DNA from: Helianthus annuus | Taxonomy: Eukaryota > Streptophyta > Magnoliopsida > Asterales > Asteraceae | Assembly: GCF_002127325.2 (NCBI RefSeq) | Contig: NC_035439.2 | Coordinates: forward strand, 1,673,393 to 1,737,392 | Direction: 5' to 3' | DNA length: 64,000 bases | Shown: positions 34,607 to 45,600 of the stretch, one piece after another | Layout: every line of letters starts with the position of its first letter | Position numbering within the stretch: the first letter of the stretch is position 1 | Notes under the pieces: generated by a model | What the model saw: the letters and a program-made list of their open reading frames with translations, nothing else | Told to the model about the DNA's origin: nothing | The model's database searches: none | Program-made: the position numbers and the translations under genes

Positions 34607-36312
34607 CGGAAATCAGGTACGGTCTGGCTGAAGACCTTTAAACTTAGCGCTCTCGGGAGGCAGCCCGAGGATGTAGAGTATTGTATTTGTTCTTCTGTTT
34701 TGTTTTGGTGTTGGTTCTGTTTTGGCAGGTTACTACGTTTAATTCCCGCGGATGCAGTGATTCAAGTGTGGGGATGTTTGGCAACATCCCCGATGAGATC
34801 TCAGAGAATCCAAGAGATGTTTACGGCCCTGTCTAATCATAGCAGCCGCACCGCTACAGAGACTTCCTGATTGAATTATCAGGTTCATGTGTCTCTCTAT
34901 CCTTTCTTTTATTTTTATTTGTACAATTGGTGGTGTGAAATTTTTGTGTTGGGAATGGTGTTATATGTCGAGTCGTCTAGTTATTATCCGTTCATGGTCT
35001 GTGGGTGGTATCTCTCGAGTTTAGACTATAAATTGCACCATACATTGGGGACAATGTATCCCAAGTGTGGGGATGCGGTAACTCGAGAGAGGGTTGGTAG
35101 GATTGTTGATCTTAAATGCTAAAATTGGTTGAAATTGGAAAAAATTGAAAAAAAAATTTAAAATTTTTGTCTCAAGTATGCTTGAACTACATGAAAACCA
35201 ACATTTTCAATCGCTAAAGGGTTTCTTACTGATATTAAGCTAACTTAGATCCCTAGTCATGGTTGTCCCTTTAAGTTTCATGAGAGTATTTCTGACAATG
35301 TTTTAGAGAATAATTAAAAAGAGATGCCTAACTAGGGGTAACATGCTTTAGGAATTACACATGCTACGTGTCGGCAACCCATATTCCTTTTGTTCGGTGA
35401 GATATTTGAGCCTACTAGATTGTTAGTTGAATTTCAATAAATGTTCAATTGTTGAGTGTAGGCCATATGTTGCTTTGTATTAGAACTTGTGTGGTTTGAT
35501 ACGTGCCGAGACTGTGGTTTAGCGTATACACATAGATGATCAAGGCATTAGGATTCCTTCCATTGTGTTATTTGTTGACTGTTTATCCACCCACCTTAGT
35601 TAACCATGTTGAGCCTTTTACCCTTCGTTTGATACACCTTTGTTGACCTGTTTGATTACCAACCATGAATGACAATTATGTGTTAGATATTTGTTGAAAA
35701 AAAAATGAAAAAAAAAACGAAATGAAAAAAAATATAGAAAAGAAAAAAAAAATTCATTGTTATGTTCGTGTTAAATAAATGGGTCGAAAATAACCCATGT
35801 GTTAGCAGTATTGTGAATAAGTTGTCATGGTTTGGTATGTTCGTTTGTGTTCGCCATATAAATAAAAAAAGCCAAAAATACTTCCCTACCTTTACCCTTA
35901 ACCCCAAACCCAAAAGTCCTTTTGATATGTGTTACGTTATTTGATACAGTAGAGGTGTGATTGCTATACAAGCTTATGATTACAAGGTAACATATTTGGT
36001 TTTGAGTGAAATATATACTAGCACATTACACGCTAGTCTTGATAAACCGAGAGGAGTGACCATTGTGAGGGGCGTGTGGCATGTGTGTAGTATCATAAGC
36101 ATGTTAGTTTTAGCTAGGCAAGTCTTAAGCTGTTTTAAATGCGTATCACTTATTTGTCAGATTGTCAATCTCGATTGTGTCAGTCTATGGGACGGGTATG
36201 ACTTGGGACCTTCAATTGTTAATGCGGTAAGGGATTTAATGGTGATTTGTTAATAAGGTGAGTAATGTGTATGATGGTTGCTTGAGGACAATCAATGTTA
36301 AGTGTGGGGATG
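34607..36312 (+). other. Internal region 2, 3' part
   Basis: Near-identical duplicate of 30201-31907, including the repeated AAGTGTGGGGATG motif; the last copy (36300-36312) abuts LTR3. Confidence 0.85.
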
Positions 36313-37709
36313 TGATGGAAGGTGCAAAACAAGAGCGTTAAGTGTGTTAAATTACGTATCTTATTGTGTTCTAAGTGATTACGCGTCTCGAATATGATAA
36401 CTGTGAGTTTTATTGTTTCTCAGGTTAAACGCGTAAAACGGTGACATTTGGAATACATGGTGATGAAACGGAACGAGCAAGGACGATGAACGGGATATAT
36501 AACAACGTGCGGGACTTGTTCGGATCAAAGAGATGGCTTAGATGCGTGAGCAACATAATAAAGTGTGGAACGTAACTTATGGTTCAAAAGCGTAGCTTAC
36601 GGTTTGGAGATTCTGTGGTTTCGAGTGCTACAGATTGTAGGGTACGGTCAAATACGTAGGCCACGGTGGATGTATAAATCAGCGTACATGTGTTTGTTTG
36701 TTCAAAATTAAAATGGATTTTTAATATTTTATATGGAGGGGCGGCACATGCAAGGAGATATCAACCATCCAAGATCAACATAATCATGATTTTTGGGGAT
36801 TCCTTGGACATATAATTGGCGGCACATAAGTCACGAAGACTTTTGGATTGGGCTGATCATTGGAGGCTCAACATCACATCAAGGCCATTCTTGAAAAAAA
36901 AAACATCATGATTACTTGGGCAGAATTTTGAGAGTAGCAAGTCACGTGAAGGAGGGTTTTGTTTTCAACAACATAATCATCATCCCTATACATATATCAA
37001 TATTCTACACACATATAAAAGGTGATTTATGATTGTTATTAGAAACATCAATTCATCACGACAGCTGAGAAGCAGGCGACGAAAACGATCAATCTTACCG
37101 ATGAGCGGCTAGTCCTTTTATGGTTTCCTCTGGATGGAGGGTTTTTGTAAGTTAACAGATTTTATTTGTTTAGTGACAATCGTTTGACTCAGTGATCTAA
37201 GCATTCGATGCTTTTCACTTATGATTTAGTTAATTAATTGTAATCGATTGCATTTGCTTAACCTTATTCTTTGATCATTCAGTTCCCGAGAGTTCTAGTA
37301 ATTGGGATATATTTGCTATGGGATTAGGGTTGGTAATTGTGATTGGTAACCACTAGATAACCTCCCGTTATGTGTTGACCGGAGTACTTAGTCTTTGGTT
37401 ATCACAATTAGTTGATTAGGTTAGTCCACTTATGTCTATGTAAGTGTTCGATTAAACATATAATTGAAGTTAACTGCAATTCCAAAGTCCGGAGGAACCA
37501 TTGTTCTCTCCCATTGTTTCCAACTTTTTATTCTTGTAATTCTCTAGTTAATCAATCAATCAAATCCAACAATTGAGTTTTATTTTTTTAATAGTAGTTA
37601 ATAAAAACTGAGCATTATACACTTTCCACAATCCTCCTCTGGTTCGATATCCGACTTACCCTATCTACTGGTTTAGTTGGTTTTTGCATGTCCTTAACGA
37701 CAGACATCA
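36313..37709 (+). repeat. Non-autonomous element LTR3 (1397 bp, internal deletion)
   Basis: It lacks about 162 bases present in LTR1 and LTR2. The gap lies after CATCACGACAG near 37065, between short CGACAG/CGACGG words. It carries private variants toward its 3' end (37147, a shorter T run near 37590, and changes near 37640-37700). Confidence 0.93.
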
Positions 37710-37714
37710 TAGGG

Positions 37715-38680
37715 TAACAAAGTCATAAGCAGACTTGTTACCGCTTGTTCGATCGCTTGTTGTTCGACAAGGGCTCATATGATCATTGGGTATCTCGTCC
37801 ACATCTCTTCCTTATGCACCTTCCTTCACGCTCCAATACCGAGGAGTTTTCCTTGAAGTGGTTTCGTTCCTCGATGTGAAGTTAGTTGTGGCTCTTCCGT
37901 AGCAACCGTTTGCGGAAGCTATGGTTATGTCCGCAGCGACTCGTGAGTGTCTGCGGTTTTGTCACCCCATATTCGCTTGAAACGGGTTTGTTGCTCGGAT
38001 GTGGCCCTTGAAGGATCAGGAGTCAGGGTTGCTGATGTGCGTGCGCGTACATTCCCTTTCTTCTTTTTGTTAAAGAAGTTGTTCATGCACCCTCTGTGGT
38101 TGTGAACCGGACAGGAGGGATTTGAAGCTTGAAGAGAATGAAGGAAATGCGGTTTACCTGTGTCTGAGATGCGGTTCAGTCCAAAGAACAACGCTGGTTC
38201 TGAGTATCTGACCCACCTGAACGGGCTCGTGTGTGTCATTTCCGCATGTTCCACGTGTGCTCGTGGGTAGTGCGGTCAGGTATTATACCCCCTTATAGTG
38301 TGGAGATATATATTTTTGCCTATTTTTAGGGGTATGTAAAAAAACGACATGCGGTATGGGTTATGGTGCGGGAACCAGAGAAACCGCATGTCGCTTATAG
38401 TTGGATAATGTAGTCGCTTTTTGTTGCATACGTGACTGATCTCACGTGTGAGTTGGTGGAAGTTGGTGAGATCATTCTAGCATGTGCTGAAATGAAAGGA
38501 CATTTGCACTGCCCGAGGCATTAAATGCACTGTAGCAAGGAGTGCAAAACGTCTCCTATGTCAGGCGCGTGGGCGGCCACGCGCGCGTGATAACCGTCAA
38601 CGGAAACGGCGCTTGACACGTGGTGCCGCGTAATTCGTTCTTTTTGAACGTGATGATTCGTTTTCTCCCTCCGCATTAAT
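37715..38680. other. Gypsy internal spacer upstream of antisense gene
   Basis: No recognised protein. It contains an 11-bp perfect inverted repeat, CGACATGCGGT at 38345-38355 with its complement at 38383-38393, about 300 bp upstream of the antisense gene's TATA box. Confidence 0.55.
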
Positions 38681-38689
38681 TGCGATGGG

Positions 38690-38697
38690 TATATAAG
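38690..38697 (+). promoter_or_regulatory. TATA box of the antisense gene
   Basis: TATATAAG lies about 155 bases upstream of the ATG at 38847, after a GC-richer stretch. It suits a promoter driving the plus-strand gene opposite to the element. Confidence 0.6.
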
Positions 38698-38846
38698 GGG
38701 AAACCGCTCGTGGTTTCCCCTCACTTGTTCGAAATTTCAAAAATTTGCCGGTGAGAGAAAAGAAGTTACTTTGTCTTCTCCGATCAATTGTTTGAAGTTT
38801 CCGGTGAGGTTTCCTGAGTTTGTAGTGTTTATCTTCTATATTCCTG

Positions 38847-41800
38847 ATGGCTGAACCATCAAATCCACACAATGTGGAGGGTGAGAACCCGGAGTCTTCA
38901 TCGCCGGTGGTGGCAGAGGAAGAAGGGGGGGAGCCTCCGGTGGTGGTTTACCGGTGTTAAAGTGGCCCAGGTCGTCATTTAATCATCTGATTCTTGACGT
39001 CCAAATGCCCCCAGAATATGGGGCCCTTTACCCATCGGAGGGTGACACCGGTGCCGACGCTCCGGCCGGTTACGTTACCATGTGGGCAGACTTTTTTGGT
39101 GACTGTAATCTCCGGTTACCTTTGACTGTTTTTATTATTGAGGTTTTGGAGTGGTACAAGATCCACATTTCTCAACTGAGTCCGTTGGGTATGATCCGGA
39201 TTCGAAATTTTGAATCAACCTTTTGTGCTCTTGGCATCGAGTCTTCTGTTGGAGATTTCCGACGGTTTTATCAAATGACGGTATCTTTGGGGTTCTTTTC
39301 TTTCCGTCAACGAGATGGTAGTCCCAAACTGATGACTCCTCCCAAGGGTATGACGAAGTGGAAAATGAAGTTCTTTTACATCAAGGCTGCTGCAGTTGTT
39401 GCGAACATGACGTTTCGGAACGTGACCGAGACGATCATAACAGAGACCATTGCAGTCCCTAGTGTAAAGACGGTGGAGTGGTTTCCGCAGTTGCAGACCA
39501 TTGAGTGGGTGAAGCTGAGCAACACATAGTTGTGGGTGTTGCGCATGATGCTGACAAGGATGAACAAGAAATCAAGGCCCGTGGTGTGGGAGAAAAGTGG
39601 TGGTATGTACTTTTCATTTGTTCGATTTTCCATATATCCTTATGCGTTACTGATTTGCAAGTTTGCTATCAGAGGATGCTGCCCTATGGAGGATGTTTGC
39701 TTCAGATTTTGAGGGCAAGGTTGAAATAGTTGCTTGTGCGGATGATGAGGATGGGTTTAATGTCATCATCCGAGATAACTTCCGGGTGCCTGCTGAGGCC
39801 ACGTTGGCAGTTGACTTGCCGCGAGGCAAAGGTACATTTGGGAATTCGCTTGTGATAATGAAAATGGTTTCACCGACTCACCTTTTGGATGGTTTCCATG
39901 CAGGTGATCTTGGGGCCTTAGGGGACCCTGACGCGAAGGGTGTGCCTAAGAGACAAGTGGTGAAAGGCGTGCGCTTTCGCCAGAAGAAAATACCAGAGGT
40001 TACTGTTGTGCCTCATCTGGTGCCGCAGGCGGCAGGTATCTCTCATTCTTCTTTCCGTAGACACATGGATTATGTGATAGTATCTGATACCCTTGAGGGT
40101 TTGGGTGTAGCTGCTGCGGGTTCGCAGTCTGTCGGTGGGAAAAGGCAAGTAGAGAAGACGGCCGCTGTTGCCGGTGAAACGAAACGTCGGAGGTTGCAGT
40201 CTAAAAGGACTGGTCCGACAGCCAATAAACCTGCGGTTACCGTTGGTAAGTGTTTTGTAGCTTTTCCCAAGTGTTACGCACAACTTGTGTTTTGATAGTT
40301 ATTGACTTTGTTTTGCAGAGCTTCAAGATAAAGATTTTTCTATCTTTGATGCTCCTTCGTCACCCCCGCATACCACAGGTGCGGATGCGGGTGCGGGTGT
40401 ATCTGAGGAACCTTCGGCGCCTTTTGTCAAGGTGGTGCCTGATTTAACCATGCAAGCAGAGGGTACTGCGGAGAAGATCGCGACCCAGATATTCGATACC
40501 GTTGATTCGTCCAACAATCTGATCTCTCCCAATGAGGGTGATAATTTGGGTCTACGGTTTTCTGATTCTGGGAAACAAAAGTCTGATGGAGAGCCGCAAA
40601 AAACTGATACTGAGCCGCAGAAATCTTTTGCTGGTGAGAAGGTTATCGGTTCGTCTCCTGGTGGTGCGGGTTATGATGGGCCTCCAATTCAGCCTGGGAG
40701 TCTGAATTGGAGTATTATTACCGCACGTATACCCAGGGTCGAAGTACCGTTTATCACCGACCCCTCTGGACTGTTATGCAGGGGATGATATTTCCAATGA
40801 CCCCTCTGCGTGCAAGGAGATTCTGGGTGGTCTGGGCACCCCTTTTGAAGTTGAACGTGCCCGTTCTGCACCCCGTGAGCTGCGCATCAACTAAATTTCT
40901 ACCATGCTAGTAGGAAGTTCCATAGTGGCGAATGCCATTTTGGAAGACTACAAGGTGTTAGGCCGCAGGGAGGAGGAAGCTGCTCGCTTGCGGGCCGAAG
41001 CGAAAGAGTTGGTCAAGGCTGCTCGTGCGGGTGCGGAGCAGCTTGAGAGGGATAGGACTGCTTTTGAGAAGCAGAAACAGACGGCAGAGTGGGCTGCAAC
41101 CGCTGAGTTAAAACAGGTTCGTACTCTTGCCAAGTTACTTTCTGAAGAGCGCAAGAGTTGGCAAGAAACTCTTTCTAGTGAGCGTAAGTCGTGGAAAGAA
41201 TCTTGGGCCAAGGTGAATGAATCACTGTTTCGTGTTCGTCAGGAGTTGACGAATGCCAAAGCAGCAAACACTGTTTTGGGCAAGGAGAAGGCTGCGGCTG
41301 AGGTGATTGCGGTTAAAGCGCAGCAGGCTGAGGCCGGGGCCGTAAAGGCGCTTGAAGAGGCCAAGGAAGCGGGGGCGCGTGCTGCGAAGGCCCTTGAGGA
41401 GGCCAAAGAGAAGGAGAGCCGCTCTTTTAAGGCTCTTGAAGAGGCGAATGCTGAGCGCACCCGTTTGGATAAAGTTGTTGCCAGCCTTCAGGTATGATTC
41501 GTTACCTCTGTTTGTATATTTCTCTGCCTTTTGAGAATGTTTACTGAGTAAACTGTTTTCTGCTATTTGAAAGGCTGAAGTTCAGGCCCGGGAGGTCGCG
41601 GTTACAGACCTCACAGCCCGCGTGACTGCAGCGGAAGAACGAGCTAATGCTGCTGTTGAGGCCAGAGATGCTCTGACCTCTTCGTTTAACCAACTGGAGG
41701 CTGACCGTGAATGGATGCGGAGTCACGGTATCGCGCGTGTAAGTATCCCTTGCCTTTATATTTGCTTGGATTAGTATCCGAGTCTTATCATCCTGTTATT

Positions 41801-42164
41801 GCAGATTGTTCAGGCTATCATGGATGCACCTGAGACCGCAACTGGTTTGGACTTGGTCAACGAACGTGCCCGCGATGCCGGTTTTAAAGCTGGTTATAGC
41901 CTCTGTGTCAGTCATATGAACGTCATGTCTGAAGGCGGTTTTACCGCAGAGCGATCCGGGTTTCGTGATGTGGACACCGAATGTCGCCTTAACGCGGCTG
42001 TAGCCTCCTTTTATGATACGTCCCTCTCTTGTGTGGAGAAGTTGGACGAATGTTTAGAGGCTGCGGATTACGTTGATCGGTTGCGGATGCTGTATGCCGA
42101 TGCAGAAGAGGAAAATCCCGCTGGCGGCGGCCAAGATGACGCGGGTACCAGTGGTACAAAATAG
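38847..42164 (+). pseudogene. Antisense gene of Tat element, putative gypsy-type transposon family (PF04195-like), spliced
   Basis: The start is ATG at 38847. The first exon has the PF04195 pattern YVTMWADFFGDCNLRLPLTV, then LEWYKIHISQLSPLGM and SFRQRDGSPKL, followed by PPKGMTKWKMKFFYI. Later exons encode a nuclear-localisation-like basic patch (TKRRRLQSKR), an acidic linker, a long alanine/glutamate coiled coil (about 40904-41725) and a C-terminal helical domain ending at 42164. Splice sites are visible, for example GTAAGTG near 40246 with TTTTGCAG near 40318, and GTAAGTATCC near 41738 with TTGCAG near 41804. Breaks: a frame change at or near a run of seven G (38925-38931) with a stop at 38958, others near 39500 and 40770, and a TAA at 40892-40894. 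The function of this family is unknown. It converges on gag-pol. Confidence 0.82.
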
Positions 42165-42699
42165 GGTTTAGGTTGGCTAGTGTGCCCCCTTTTTTGCTTT
42201 CCTTTTGTAAATTTGGGAAACTCTATGTAAATCCATTAAGCATCGCGTGGGTGCTTGAATTTTTTGAATATAAAGTTTGTTGTTCAATTTGTACAAGTGT
42301 TTTTAATTCTTGCATGTTTGAACGTATATATGCGGAACTTTACCCATTTGTGAATGGGGTCAAGTATAGTCCATACCTTTGTCGTATGAGTACGCGTTAA
42401 TTCCATTGTTTACCTTTTTAGGGTTTAGGAATTGTGTAAGTTTTGTAAAAACTTGTCTATCCAGCCGGATAGACACTTGATATTCTGCCTTTTGCTGGCT
42501 TATTACAATATTTGTGTGTGGTTGACACTTTGTGTGGGTATCGTGAATGAAGATTTTGCCAATCTGTTTTTGTGGATATCGCAAAGTGGAACACGCATTT
42601 GTAATAGTAGTAACAAACAATATTGCATTGAATCGTTCGTTTATTTAATTGCAAATGGCCTGCGGCCCGATAAGTTACATGAAAATGTAAAAACATGGC
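42165..42699. other. Convergent intergenic region between antisense gene and gag-pol
   Basis: About 535 bp between the 3' ends of two convergent genes. AT-rich, no recognised protein. It probably holds both poly(A) regions; no exact signal is assigned. Confidence 0.5.
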
Positions 42700-45600
42700 T
42701 TACATGTAACAGCGTCTGAGCTGTTGTGCGTTCCATGTACGTGCGATAGGTTCGCCTTCTAACGTTTGCAATTTGTACGCGCCTTTTCCCAAGACCTCAT
42801 TGATGAGGTAGGGTCCTTCCCACTTGGGGGCAAGTTTCCCTAGGCGTTCAGCATTAGATGCTTCATTGTCACGGAGGACGTAGTCTCCCGGGTTGAAAGT
42901 ACAAATGCGGACACGCGAGTTGTAGTACTTTTCCAGTTTGGATTTGTACTTAGCCTCCTTGATGGCAGCGTTTTCACGCCTTTCTTCCAAAAGGTCTAAG
43001 TCGATCCTGCGTTCCATACTGTTGTCTATTTTTTCAATAGCCAACATTCTGGGTGAAGGGAGGCCTACTTCCGCGGGGATCACCGCTTCTGAGCCATAGA
43101 CTAGGCTAAAGAGTGTTTCCCCATTGCTTGTTTTTGGGCTTGTGCGGTGGGCCCATAGGATACTTGGGAGTTCATCGACCCAGCCACGCCTGGCTGTTCC
43201 CAACCTTGTTTTGATGCCCTCGACCAGACTTTTGTTGATACTCTCAACTTGGCCGTTTCCTTGCGGATGTGCCACGGATGAGAATATATGTTCAATGTGT
43301 AGTTCTTCTAGCCATTTTTGAAATTCGTCAGCAGCAAAGTTGGTGCCATTATCGGTAACGATGCACATTGGTAGACCGAAACGGCAAATGATGTGTTCCC
43401 ATATGAATTTTCTTGTTATCATAGCAGTGGTTGAGGCGAGCGGTTTTGCCTCTACCCATTTTGTGAAGTAATCAACCGCTACTATGATAAATTTGACTGC
43501 ACCTGGTGCGTCAGGGAAAGGTCCCACAATGTCGATTGCCCATTTTTGGAAGGGCCATGCGGTGGTGACCGGGACCAGGTTGTTTTTGGGGCGCAAAGTT
43601 TTGGGAGCATGTCGTTGACAATTGATACATTTGCGCAGCTCTTTGACGGCGTCCAGGTGCATGCCGGGCCAGTAATACCCAGCATTCATGATTTTAGCCA
43701 CTACCATGCGTGGTCCTGCGTGTATGTCGCACATACCCTCGTGTATCTCTCTGATGAGGTATGTGGCGTCCTGGGGGTTGACGCATCGTAGTAGTGGCCC
43801 TAGGTATGATTTGCGGTATAAGATACCGTCTCCCATTTTATAATGGCACGCTTTGTATTGTAGCTTGCGTGCCTCCGATTTGCTTTCAGGAGTCACACCT
43901 GATTGTAAATACGCAATAATTGGTGTCATCCACGACGTTGTCCCGTATTGGATGACGTTGACCTGGCGCAGGGGTACTGAAAGATTTTGTAGAATTTCGA
44001 TACGTATTTCCTTTGCCAGGTGTTGGAAGCTGGTGGATGCAAGTTTGGAGAGTGCATCTGCGGATTTGTTTTCACTCCTGTTAATATGTCGGATATTAAA
44101 CGAAGTGAACTTTGATGTTAGTTGCAGGGCTTGCTCGAGGTAGAGGATCATGATATCCCCCTTTGCGGCATAGTCGCCGCGTATCTGTCCTGCAACTAAC
44201 AAAGAGTCGACGTGTGCTTCCAGATGTTGCACGCCGAGTTTGACTGCTAAACGTAGTCCTGCCAGTAGGGCTTCATATTCGGCCTCGTTATTTGTGCTTT
44301 TGAAATCGAGGCGGATTGCATATGTAAGTTCTTGGCCATCAGGGCTGACGAGTCGCAGACCTGCGCCCGCACCTTCTTCGTTGGAGGCCCCATCGGTAAA
44401 CAGTGCCCATGTTTCTGAGGAAGATGGTGTGGGTGTAGGGTTTTGTGCTTCTTCGCATTCTTGGATGCGATTCGCCGGTACTTCGGCGGCGAAATCAGCT
44501 AAGATTTGGCCTTTAATTGCGGGGCGCGGTTTATAGTTCAGCGTGTGTGCGCCCAGCTCTATTGCCCATTTTGCTAATCTCCCAGAGATGTCAGGTTTGG
44601 ATAGGATCGGGCCGATCCTGTAATTGGTTAGTACTGTGATGACGTGATTTGCGAAGTAGTGTCGCAACCGCCTTGAAGCGTGCACCAATGCTAACACCAA
44701 CTTCTCCATTACTGAGTATCTCGTCTCTGGGTCGTTGAGCATCTTGCTGATATAATAGATGGGTGTTTGAACCCCCTCCCGCTCCACTATCAATACCGCA
44801 CCCACCGCGTTGTCCGCGGCGGATAGGTATAATATGAGTGGCTCATCCTTGCGTGGTGCGGTTAAAGTTGGGAGTTGTATCAAACACTCTTTCATTTCCC
44901 GGAAAGCGTTTTCAGCCTCTGCGGTCCACTGGAATTGTTCTTTCTTTAAACAGTTCCGCAGGGTCTTGATGAAAGGATAAGACTTAGCTGCATGGTTGGC
45001 TAAGGATCTGTTAAGTGCTGCTAGCCTGCCGGCCAGTCGTTGCATATCTTTCATCGTTGAAGGCGATGGCATGCGCTCGATCGCTTGAACTTTCTCCGGG
45101 TTTACCTTGAATCCATCTTTAGTCACGATGAATCCAAGGAACTTGCCTTCTTCCATTCCAAACGAGCATTTCCCTGGATTAAGCTTTATGTTAACGCTTC
45201 GCAGAGTCTGGAATGTTCTGTCGATATCTGTGAGCATGGTATCCTCTTCCATGCTCATGACAACTAGGTCGTCGATGTAGATTTCGACACTTTTGCTTAT
45301 TTGGCCGCGGAAAGTGTCGTTCATCAGTTTTTGATAGGTTGCGCCCGCGTTGCGCAACCCAAACGACATTTTTGTATAACAGTAATTCCCGGTGGGAGTG
45401 CGGAATGCCGTTTTGTCTTCATCCGCGATTGCCATTTGTACCTGATGGTACCCTTTGTAGCAATCGAGGAAACACTTCCATCTGAATGGTGCGAGATTAT
45501 CGACTTTTTCGTCGATTTCCGGAAGTGCGTAACAATCCTTGGGGCAGGCTTTGTTGAGGTCCTTGTAATCGACGCACATGCGCCAGCCCCCGGATGGTTT

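Larger units (their letters stand above)
27501..37709 (+). mobile_element. Non-autonomous LTR element, LTR-internal-LTR-internal-LTR
   Basis: It is flanked by TAGGG at 27496-27500 and 37710-37714. Three LTR copies (27501-29059, 31908-33466, 36313-37709) alternate with two near-identical internal regions of about 2.85 kb. All LTRs start TGATGGAAGG and end GACATCA. The primer site TGGCGCCGTTGCCGGGGA follows LTR1 and LTR2 and would suit an Asp-type tRNA. No pol gene exists; the internal region has one small protein gene. This resembles a large retrotransposon derivative (LARD). The triple-LTR form is explained by unequal crossing over between LTRs of two copies. Confidence 0.93.
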
